From Bacteroidales bacterium (GTDB lineage Bacteria; Bacteroidota; Bacteroidia; Bacteroidales; WCHB1-69): DNA of 10,229 bases. The notes under the pieces were generated by a model. It worked only from the letters and a program-made list of their open reading frames with translations, had not been told where the DNA came from and did no database searches. The position numbers and the translations under genes are program-made. The DNA lies in the NCBI GenBank assembly GCA_031257735.1, contig JAIROC010000466.1, positions 1-10,229 on the forward strand, written 5' to 3'. Below, piece after piece: positions 1 through 6,104 of the stretch. The first letter of the stretch is position 1, and each line of letters starts with the position of its first letter.

Positions 1-14
1 AGGAAATTACGTTA

Positions 15-57
15 CACAGGGCGTTGCCCTGTGCTATTGATTGCGGGCTTTCAGCCC
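15..57. repeat. Two tandem short hairpins (REP-like)
   Basis: Two perfect short inverted repeats stand side by side. The first (15-33) has an 8-bp stem, CACAGGGC/GCCCTGTG, with a 3-nt loop. The second (45-57) has a 5-bp stem, GGGCT/AGCCC, with a 3-nt loop. They lie about 190 bp beyond the metG stop and have no T-run, so an intrinsic terminator for metG is unlikely. The paired GC-rich hairpins in AT-rich DNA look like a dispersed REP-type element, but there is no second copy in this window to prove it. Confidence 0.55.
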
Positions 58-60
58 TTT

Positions 61-248
61 ACCGTTATTCTCTGATTACAATTATACATTGAAGAAATGA
101 ATTTATGAGTTTTCGGACAGGCTCTATTTAATCAACACCAAGATTGGCGCTAATTAAAACAACTATTAAAATCACGACAATCCATTCTGTGCCAATTCAG
201 GAGTTCTGCATTTTCAATTGATGAAGTTTTCAATTAACATGGAGCAAA
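61..248. other. Intergenic region beyond metG, no gene seen
   Basis: This stretch carries no supported coding region on either strand. It holds a short direct repeat of TTTTCAATT at 211-219 and 227-235. The segment around 107-124, read on the minus strand, resembles the terminal inverted repeats of some insertion sequences (GAGCCTGTCCGAAAAC). That likeness is from memory only: no matching second end and no transposase is present, so a relic of an insertion-sequence end is only a weak possibility. Confidence 0.3.
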
Positions 249-2309
249 TTACTTTACCACGCTTCCATTCACCATTTCCTTATCGGGACTTACAATGCCG
301 AGAGTTCCGTTTACGTTTTCAGCCATGAGTATCATTCCCTGAGAAAAAACGCCTTTGATTTCCTTGGGTTGAAGATTGACAAGCATCAATACTTTTTTAC
401 CTTTTAACTGTTCTGGCTCGTAATATTCTGCTATGCCACTGATGATTGTTCGGATGTCAATACCGGTGTCAATTTTCAGTTTTAACAGTTTTTTTGTCTT
501 TGCGACCTTCTCTGCTTCCAATACCTGACAAATCCTTAAATCCATTTTCATGAAATCTTCATAAGGAATCAATTCCTTTTGAGGCTCCGCCTGTGTATTG
601 TTTTGAGCGTTTTCTTCTTTGGTTTTCTGCAGTTTTTGTAATTGTTGTTCGATGATGCTGTCTTCTATTTTCTCAAACAATAATTCTGCCGGATTAATAT
701 CCCCCCCTTGCTGTAACAAATTGACATTTCCCGCTTCCGACCATGTTATCGGTTTAATGTTTAATATTTTCTGCAATTTCTTCGCCGTAAATGGCAAAAA
801 AGGTTCACACAATACAGCCAAGTTTGCCGCTATTTGTAAGGCAATATTTATAACAGTTTCTACACGTTGCGGATGGGTTTTTATTTCTTTCCAAGGTTCG
901 TTATCGGTCAGGTATTTGTTACCCAGACGCGCTAAATTCATCAGTTCATTTAAACCTTCCCTGAAATGATATTTCTCAATACTGCTACCAATTATTTTCG
1001 GATAAGCAGCAATCTGTTCCATAACGGAGGTATCCAAGTCATTCAAATCCGTTCTATTGGGAATAATCCCCTTGTAATAGTTATGCGTTAAAACAATGGT
1101 TCTGTTGATAAAATTACCGAAGATAGCCAAGAGTTCATTGTTATTTTTTGCTTGGAAATCTTTCCATGTAAAATCATTGTCTTTTGTTTCGGGGGCATTG
1201 CTTGTCAGGGCGTAACGCAAAACATCCTGTTTATTGGGAAAATCTTCCATATATTCGTGCAGCCAAACCGCCCAATTGCGGGATGTTGATATTTTGCCAT
1301 TTTCCAAATTCATAAACTCATTGGCAGGAACATTATCCGGCAAAATATAACTGCCTTCGGCTTTAAGCATCACGGGAAAAATAATGCAATGAAATACAAT
1401 ATTATCTTTCCCAATAAAATGTACAAGATTTGTATCTTTGTCTTTCCAATAAAGTTCCCATGATTTTTGATGTTGTTCTGCCCAGATTTTAGTTGCCGAA
1501 ATATAGCCAATCGGGGCGTCAAACCAGACGTAAAGTACTTTTCCATCCGTATCCGGGATGGGTAACTTAACGCCCCAGTCCAAATCCCGCGTAACAGCAC
1601 GCGGTTGCAATCCCATATCTATCCATGATTTACATTGTCCGTAAACGGTTGCACGCCAATCTTCCTTATGATTTTTTAGTATCCATTCCCTTAAAAAATC
1701 CTCATATTGATTTAAGGGTAAAAACCAATGTTTCGTATCTTTCAACACAGGATTACTTCCACTTAACGCAGACTTTGGATTGATAAGATCCGTTGGATTT
1801 AAGCTTGTTCCGCAGGCTTCGCACTGATCTCCGTATGCACGTTCATTAGAACAGTGAGGGCAAGTCCCCGTGATATATCTGTCCGCCAAAAATTGCTTTG
1901 CTTCTTCGTCGTAATACTGTTGTGTTGTTTTCTCTATGAATTTATTGTCATTGTAGAGTTTGAGAAAGAAATCCGATGCGGTTTCATAATGTACGGCTTC
2001 GGTTGTACGAGAATAAATATCAAAACTAATTCCAAATTCCTGAAAAGAATTTTTAATCATGGTGTGGTATCTATCAACCACATCTTGCGGACTAACGCCT
2101 TCTTTACGCGCCTTAATCGTAACGGGTACGCCATGTTCGTCCGACCCCCCTATAAAAACCACATCTTCATTCGCCAAACGCAAATATCGTGCATAAATAT
2201 CCGCAGGAATATAAACGCCCGCCAAATGTCCAATATGAACAGGTCCATTTGCGTATGGCAACGCAGACGTAACAGTATGTCTTTTATATTTTTTTTCACT
2301 GTACAGCAT
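249..2309 (-). CDS. metG: Methionyl-tRNA synthetase
   Basis: This cytoplasmic enzyme charges tRNA-Met with methionine using ATP. At 686 residues it has the usual length for the long, dimeric form. A Rossmann catalytic core opens with HIGH at residues 25-28 and carries the Bacteroidota variant KISTS (339-343) of the KMSKS loop. A zinc knuckle has Cys at 150, 153, 163 and 166, and the methionine-site region reads FDAPIGYIS (263-271). An anticodon-binding helical domain follows, then a low-complexity Gln/Glu linker, and a C-terminal tRNA-binding OB-fold (EMAP-like) domain from about residue 578. The start ATG has an A/G-rich stretch just upstream and no TAnnTTTG box in the 33-bp gap to the yitT-family gene, so co-transcription with that gene is likely. 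A run of seven C at 701-707 does not break the frame. Essential housekeeping gene, apparently intact. Confidence 0.98.
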   Translation of the reverse strand: MLYSEKKYKRHTVTSALPYANGPVHIGHLAGVYIPADIYARYLRLANEDVVFIGGSDEHGVPVTIKARKEGVSPQDVVDRYHTMIKNSFQEFGISFDIYSRTTEAVHYETASDFFLKLYNDNKFIEKTTQQYYDEEAKQFLADRYITGTCPHCSNERAYGDQCEACGTSLNPTDLINPKSALSGSNPVLKDTKHWFLPLNQYEDFLREWILKNHKEDWRATVYGQCKSWIDMGLQPRAVTRDLDWGVKLPIPDTDGKVLYVWFDAPIGYISATKIWAEQHQKSWELYWKDKDTNLVHFIGKDNIVFHCIIFPVMLKAEGSYILPDNVPANEFMNLENGKISTSRNWAVWLHEYMEDFPNKQDVLRYALTSNAPETKDNDFTWKDFQAKNNNELLAIFGNFINRTIVLTHNYYKGIIPNRTDLNDLDTSVMEQIAAYPKIIGSSIEKYHFREGLNELMNLARLGNKYLTDNEPWKEIKTHPQRVETVINIALQIAANLAVLCEPFLPFTAKKLQKILNIKPITWSEAGNVNLLQQGGDINPAELLFEKIEDSIIEQQLQKLQKTKEENAQNNTQAEPQKELIPYEDFMKMDLRICQVLEAEKVAKTKKLLKLKIDTGIDIRTIISGIAEYYEPEQLKGKKVLMLVNLQPKEIKGVFSQGMILMAENVNGTLGIVSPDKEMVNGSVVK

Positions 2310-2342
2310 GATTTTTCTTTCTTATTATATTTTTGTACTAAA

Positions 2343-3239
2343 CTATGAATTAATTTTTTCTTTTAAAGAACGAAAACCTTCTCCCAAGGTTTCGGTGGAA
2401 TCAACGACCGTCATAAAGGCTTTGGGATCTATTTCGTGAACATATTTTTGCAGTAAAATAAGTTCTTTTCTATCAACGATGGTATAGATGATTTTCTTTT
2501 CCGTTCCGTTGTACATTCCTTCGCCGCACAGGTAAGTACCGCCTCTGTTCATCTCGTTGATAATTTTGTTTCTGATTTCATCGTAATGATCCGAAATAAT
2601 ATAAACCGCTTTATCCGAACCAATACCTTCTATTATCATGTCAATTATTTTCCCCGTAATGAAGATTGTAACCCACGAATACAAAGGTATCCGCCAATCT
2701 TGAAACGCTATCAAGCCAACAAAAACAACAACCGTATCAATATAAATAAGCAGTCTGCCTACGGGTATTTTGTTGTACTTGTTAATGATCATGGCAACGA
2801 TGTCCGTCCCGCCTGAAGTTGCTCGGGATTTGAATACCAATCCCAATCCAATCCCAAGCAATACCCCTCCGAAAACAGACGCCAAAAAATAATCTTCCGT
2901 CACAAGAGGTTCATAGCCGTAGAACTTTTCCAACAGCGTGGTAAACCCCGACAAAGAAAAAATTCCGACCAATGTTTTTGCGCCAAATTTGGGTCCGAGT
3001 ATCCACGTTCCGATGAGAAAAAGCGGAATGTCCAAACACAAAGCAAACACACCAATAGGCAAAGCTCCTGTTAGATAATGCAACGTAATAGCAATACCAT
3101 ACACTCCGCCCGGCGCAAGTCTAAATGGCGAAATAAAAACAACAAATCCTACAGCCATTATAAAACTGCCAATAAGTATCATCGCATACTCGGAAATATG
3201 CCTCTTCCAATTTATCTCTTTCAAAGGTATTGATTTCAT
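2343..3239 (-). CDS. YitT family membrane protein (DUF161 + DUF2179)
   Basis: This is a 298-residue integral membrane protein of the YitT/DUF161 family. About five or six hydrophobic segments are visible, roughly residues 17-37, 45-58, 62-80, 118-137, 162-180 and 186-205. A soluble C-terminal DUF2179 domain spans about 210-285. Family signatures include the PGGVYGIA stretch (43-50) after the first membrane segment and the SRATSGGTDIVA stretch (138-149). The biochemical role of the family is not settled, and I do not assign a substrate. The gene has a well-formed Bacteroidota promoter directly upstream and ends 33 bp before metG, so it is probably the first gene of a yitT-metG transcript. The length is normal and there are no disruptions. 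Confidence 0.92.
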   Translation of the reverse strand: MKSIPLKEINWKRHISEYAMILIGSFIMAVGFVVFISPFRLAPGGVYGIAITLHYLTGALPIGVFALCLDIPLFLIGTWILGPKFGAKTLVGIFSLSGFTTLLEKFYGYEPLVTEDYFLASVFGGVLLGIGLGLVFKSRATSGGTDIVAMIINKYNKIPVGRLLIYIDTVVVFVGLIAFQDWRIPLYSWVTIFITGKIIDMIIEGIGSDKAVYIISDHYDEIRNKIINEMNRGGTYLCGEGMYNGTEKKIIYTIVDRKELILLQKYVHEIDPKAFMTVVDSTETLGEGFRSLKEKINS

Positions 3240-3269
3240 TAATTATTTACTGAATAATTCACAAGTCTG

Positions 3270-3300
3270 CAAAGATACAAGAAATTTTTAAATTTTCAAA
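3270..3300 (-). promoter_or_regulatory. Bacteroidota-type promoter for the YitT-metG unit
   Basis: Read on the minus strand, TTTG (3297-3300) is followed after 19 bp by TATCTTTG (3270-3277). This fits the -33 TTTG / -7 TAnnTTTG consensus of the Bacteroidota primary sigma factor. Transcription would start near 3263-3266, giving a leader of about 25 nt before the ATG at 3239. It is the cleanest promoter in the window. Confidence 0.75.
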
Positions 3301-3332
3301 GACACAAGTACAATGCTTTTTTTCATTCGCAA

Positions 3333-3398
3333 TTATTCCATATTCAATTCCTGTTTCAGCATATTGAATAACTTTATTCTTGTCTGTCTATACGAAAG
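3333..3398 (-). pseudogene. Remnant of a DUF3990-type gene 3' end
   Basis: The minus strand here reads an open frame ending in MLKQELNME and a TAA at 3333-3335. Positions 3343-3362 are identical over 20 bp to positions 5044-5063, which encode the MLKQEL end of the intact DUF3990 protein. The frame continues upstream with a Y-R-Q-T-R-I-K-L-F-N stretch that loosely parallels the same part of that protein (Y-L-K-P-W-Q-E-I-Y-E), then loses similarity. I read this as the surviving 3' tip of a second, paralogous cassette. It lies just downstream of the methyltransferase stop at 3449. The 20-bp identity is seen directly; the origin is inferred. Confidence 0.6.
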
Positions 3399-3448
3399 AT
3401 TTCTATGCCGAATAAAAATAGAAATAAAAATGTCAGTATGATTTTGTA

Positions 3449-4678
3449 TTACTTTTTTTCACATGCTACAATATACTCAAATAGCATTGTGTTCACGGTT
3501 TTTCCTGTTTCATTGGTTGGTGAATTTCTACTTGGCATTGATTTATTGCTTAATGCTCTTTTGTATGTAATAATATGTTTAAATCCATTTTCTTCAAATT
3601 TTTCGGCTATGAATTGGTCGGTTGGTAATAAAACATTTTTCACCGTTCTATTACCAACGATATATATTGACTTTCCACCTTTTTTAATGCTATTGCCTAC
3701 TTTCTTTATTGAAACATCCAAATCATTGTAAAATGCAGAAACATCTAATGCACGATGATTGTCAACTTTATTAATTTGAGATATATAATCAGCTATTATT
3801 CCTTTTGAAATATTGTGTTGAAGTTTCGTTCCACCCATCAACATTCCATCAATTTTACGGGCATAATCAATTCCCATCCATTCATTAGAAAGCGTTGAAA
3901 ATTGACCATAAGCTACCGTCGTACGGCTATCTCCATAAGGCGGACTTGTCAAAACAACATCAAAATAATCGTTTTGTGGCTGAAATTTGGCGTATTGAAC
4001 ATCAATATTTGTTTCTTTCAATTTTGGAAAGTAAAAATTTGAATACAAAAAAAGCATATCATCAAACTTTTTGAAATAGACGCTAATTACATCAGGATTA
4101 AAACTTAATAAATCCTTTTCTTTCATGCGGAACAACTTAAATTCATTATTTCGCGTATAGGAACATTCGCGAACAGTTTCGGAAAATGGAATTAAAAAGA
4201 AGTTTCTGATATTTTGACTTTCAATCTTATAAATAAAATGTTTGACAATTGTCAAATTGTCGATTACTTCTTTTGAAAACCAAAAATCAATGTTGGTAAT
4301 TGAAGGACGCATTAGTGTTTTTATATTTGCTTCATTTTTCAGAAATTCATAAAGATCATTTCTGAACATCTTGCGAGTTTCTATGAGTTCGTTAATAGGA
4401 ACTTTGGTGAATTTTGCTTTTGAAATCAACACTGCTAATGGATTTATATCAAAACCATACATTTCCTTTATACCACATTCTAAACCGCTTGCAAACGAAG
4501 AGCCAGAACCACAATACGGGTCAAGCAGTCGTCCATCCGACACATTTAATTCTTTGAGAATATCAATACCGATTTGAGGCAACATTGTCGCAGGATATTT
4601 ATGCAAATTCGGGTATACAGTCGAATATGACTGTCCTGCATAATCGTATTTCACGTTTCTGACTACTTGATATTTCAT
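3449..4678 (-). CDS. DNA methyltransferase (N6-adenine or N4-cytosine, SPPY type)
   Basis: This 409-residue S-adenosylmethionine-dependent methyltransferase modifies an exocyclic amino group in DNA. The cofactor-binding motif I is DPYCGSGS (residues 53-60), followed by a motif II-like YGFDINPLA (74-82). The catalytic motif IV is SPPYGD (245-250), then a conserved-looking RTTVAYGQFS stretch. About 160 residues separate the cofactor half from the catalytic half and may contain the target-recognition region, an alpha-like order. SPPY is typical of N4-cytosine enzymes but also occurs in N6-adenine ones, so the base is left open. The start ATG overlaps the stop of the 77-residue ORF upstream (ATGA, 4675-4678), indicating translational coupling. 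No restriction nuclease is recognisable nearby, so it is either an orphan or paired with the unknown small ORF. The gene is visibly richer in A/T than metG, consistent with acquisition by transfer. Confidence 0.9.
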   Translation of the reverse strand: MKYQVVRNVKYDYAGQSYSTVYPNLHKYPATMLPQIGIDILKELNVSDGRLLDPYCGSGSSFASGLECGIKEMYGFDINPLAVLISKAKFTKVPINELIETRKMFRNDLYEFLKNEANIKTLMRPSITNIDFWFSKEVIDNLTIVKHFIYKIESQNIRNFFLIPFSETVRECSYTRNNEFKLFRMKEKDLLSFNPDVISVYFKKFDDMLFLYSNFYFPKLKETNIDVQYAKFQPQNDYFDVVLTSPPYGDSRTTVAYGQFSTLSNEWMGIDYARKIDGMLMGGTKLQHNISKGIIADYISQINKVDNHRALDVSAFYNDLDVSIKKVGNSIKKGGKSIYIVGNRTVKNVLLPTDQFIAEKFEENGFKHIITYKRALSNKSMPSRNSPTNETGKTVNTMLFEYIVACEKK

Positions 4679-4908
4679 AGATTTTCATTTACATAGTTTG
4701 GTAAAATGGACATTCTATCAATAAAATCTACATCAATATTCTTGGCGATAAACGATTTATCGAAGAATTTAAACATCCCTCTATGCTGTGGAGTGTTGAT
4801 TTCATTGTAGAAATTAACCGTTGCAAAAGCCATCAATGGTATTTTATCAGCATTGTATTTGATATTATATTTTTCTTTGATAGTATTTTCCGTACTTGCT
4901 ATTTCCAT
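4675..4908 (-). CDS. Hypothetical 77-residue protein coupled to the methyltransferase
   Basis: I do not recognise this family. The 77-residue product has an acidic/polar N-terminus, a hydrophobic stretch (IPLMAFATVNF, about 23-33) and an aromatic-rich middle (GMFKFFDKSF, about 44-53). It has no signal peptide and no obvious DNA-binding or nuclease motif. Its stop overlaps the methyltransferase start by 4 bp, which strongly supports it being translated and belonging to the same operon. The ATG at 4908 is the only one available after an in-frame TAA upstream. A second small frame (4865-4939, beginning MAQLNKVETF) overlaps its start, so a frameshifted longer gene is possible. It could be a small specificity or control partner, or the end of a truncated restriction gene; the sequence does not decide. 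Confidence 0.55.
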   Translation of the reverse strand: MEIASTENTIKEKYNIKYNADKIPLMAFATVNFYNEINTPQHRGMFKFFDKSFIAKNIDVDFIDRMSILPNYVNENL

Positions 4909-4973
4909 TAAAAGTTTCCACTTTATTTAATTGTGCCATAATGAAATTTCTCACTTTAGTTTATATCCAATAG

Positions 4974-5035
4974 AATGTCCTTGTCTCCATAAAAATAATC
5001 TTGAGATGCAAAAGTAGCGTTTTATTCGATACGCA
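4974..5035 (-). repeat. Cassette leader repeat, copy A (shortened)
   Basis: This stretch of about 62 bp closely matches the leader region of the DUF3791 gene (copy B) and copy C. On the minus strand it keeps the -7-like box TACTTTTG (5009-5016), the untranslated leader, and an ATG (4988-4990) followed by five codons reading METRT, as in the DUF3791 start METKT. Four more codons later the frame stops at 4961-4963. The match ends abruptly at about 5035, where the 3' end of the DUF3990 gene begins, so the region upstream of the -7 box that B and C share is missing here. It could still promote the downstream 77-residue ORF and methyltransferase. Confidence 0.8.
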
Positions 5036-5720
5036 TAACGTTTTTCAATTCCTGTTTCAGCATTTCGTAGATTTCCTGCCATGGTTTGAGGTAGAGTTCG
5101 GTAGATTTATCGGACAGTTGGTTGAAAGTTTTGGAAGAGAAAAAAATATCGGTAGCTTTTAATGCGTCAATTTGTAAATCAAGTATTAACTGTTCAATGA
5201 CAGGTTCTCCGATCTTTCTGATTTCATAATCTATATCTTCATTGTTGTTTAAATAATCAAGCATTTGTAAAGATCGTCTCGTGCAGAAGCATATTTGATG
5301 TGACGGATCACTGTGCGTAAGCATGTTCAGAAATTTCTCCTGCGAAATTTTTCCTTTTAAATAGTTGTCTATTTCGCTTGAAATTCTATCGTTGGCAACA
5401 GGTCCTTCCACAATATCATAATCATGGACAGGTTGTACTGCGCGAGGATTTCTATTCATGGCAACAAAATCAAGCCATTGGATATTGTATTCGTCAAACC
5501 GCAATACTTTGAAATGAAACCATGTAAAGCCATTTTCATTGAAATCAAATTCAGTTACAAATCCATCATTCTTATAACGTCTTCCTTTTCTTTTTGCCCA
5601 GCTTTCAGCTTGTTCTTTAAACTTTGTTACATAAAAACCTTGTCCGAAGTTTTTTCCTATTTCACATTTTTCGAGATCTATTTTATCAATTTTGGTATAG
5701 CTCCCATGGTAAACTATCAT
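5022..5720 (-). CDS. DUF3990 family protein, ADP-ribosyltransferase-like
   Basis: The N-terminal ~155 residues fit DUF3990, a family placed with ADP-ribosyltransferase-like folds. Visible signatures are YHGS (4-7), GQGFYVT (26-32), DYDIVEGPVANDR (100-112) and HQICFCT (141-147). By analogy with ART enzymes, His5, Tyr30 and Gln142 are candidates for the three active-site positions, but this is inference. Residues ~172-226 form a separate helical segment that looks like small proteins I associate with DUF3990 loci (recalled, not checked). The start ATG shares one base with the upstream DUF3791 stop (TAATG), so the two are translation-coupled. No signal peptide is present, so the protein is probably cytoplasmic. 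The last four residues, MRIE, and the stop lie inside repeat copy A, so the native 3' end was probably altered by recombination. A toxin or effector role is plausible but unproven. Confidence 0.8.
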   Translation of the reverse strand: MIVYHGSYTKIDKIDLEKCEIGKNFGQGFYVTKFKEQAESWAKRKGRRYKNDGFVTEFDFNENGFTWFHFKVLRFDEYNIQWLDFVAMNRNPRAVQPVHDYDIVEGPVANDRISSEIDNYLKGKISQEKFLNMLTHSDPSHQICFCTRRSLQMLDYLNNNEDIDYEIRKIGEPVIEQLILDLQIDALKATDIFFSSKTFNQLSDKSTELYLKPWQEIYEMLKQELKNVMRIE

Positions 5721-5956
5721 TATCGCATCCCTCCATTTTCTTTACAAATTTCGAATATGTCGCGTACCGCCCAAAATGGATTATCGGTATGCAATGCCCA
5801 CCAATGTTCGTTCAAATAATCCCACCCGCCATATTTTTTAAGATAAAAATAGGATTCCTGTATATTCATCTTGTACGCACGGGCAAAGTACGGAATAATG
5901 AACAGAATAAAACTTATTTTATCTTTCTGTTGTTTGCTTAACGTCTTTGTCTCCAT
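5720..5956 (-). CDS. DUF3791 family small protein
   Basis: This 78-residue protein of the DUF3791 family is often found directly beside DUF3990 genes in Bacteroidota and Firmicutes. The diagnostic part runs from KISFILFIIP (about 13-22) through YLKKYGGWDYL (38-48) to HWWALHTDNP (51-60) and the WAVRDI helix (62-67). I place the start at the ATG at 5956 (METKTL), not at a farther in-frame ATG at 6025. The upstream extension would cross the promoter repeat, and the same ATG and first codons recur in the paralogous copies A and C. The stop overlaps the DUF3990 start by one base. The job is unknown; partner or antitoxin of the ART-like protein is an inference from the tight coupling. Confidence 0.85.
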   Translation of the reverse strand: METKTLSKQQKDKISFILFIIPYFARAYKMNIQESYFYLKKYGGWDYLNEHWWALHTDNPFWAVRDIFEICKENGGMR

Positions 5957-6056
5957 AAAAAAAAAATTGAGTTGCAAAGGTAGCGTTTTATTCGATATGC
6001 ACACACAAAATGACAGCAAAAGCATCTAATAACTTATCGCAAAACAAAAGGGAAAA
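5915..6056 (-). repeat. Cassette leader repeat, copy B (intact, in use)
   Basis: About 140 bp covering the upstream region, promoter, leader and first dozen codons of the DUF3791 gene aligns with copy C at 8640-8778 at roughly 85 percent by eye. Its central part also aligns with copy A at 4974-5035. The best-conserved block surrounds the -7 box and the sequence just upstream of it. This copy is joined to an intact gene and is therefore the likely reference form of the repeat. Confidence 0.8.
5975..5982 (-). promoter_or_regulatory. -7 box (TACCTTTG) of the DUF3791-DUF3990 operon
   Basis: The minus strand reads TACCTTTG, a full match to the Bacteroidota -7 consensus TAnnTTTG, 18 bp upstream of the ATG at 5956. 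A TTTG lies 23 bp farther upstream, a few bases wider than the best spacing, so the -33 element is weak or shifted. The same box is conserved in copies A (5009-5016) and C (8700-8707). Confidence 0.6.
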
Positions 6057-6104
6057 GAATTTTAACAGCAACGAAACATAAATCTATGCAATAGTGGTAT
6101 ACTA

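Noticed and set aside
107..124. Insertion-sequence end
   Set aside because: The likeness to known terminal repeats is from memory, there is no partner end or target duplication in view, and no transposase sequence; kept only as a remark in the intergenic entry.
701..707. Seven-C run in metG as a frameshift or phase-variable site
   Set aside because: The frame reads through intact, it lies in the linker-proximal region of an essential gene, and nothing suggests programmed slippage.
1854..2348. Plus-strand open frame of 164 codons opposite metG
   Set aside because: It is antisense to a clearly conserved part of metG (zinc knuckle and HIGH region) and its product is Cys/Phe/Ile-rich low-quality sequence, a shadow frame.
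5957..6025. N-terminal extension of the DUF3791 protein from an ATG at 6025
   Set aside because: The extension crosses the -7 box and the untranslated part of the leader repeat. The family starts near METKT, and the other two copies keep the ATG at the METKT position.
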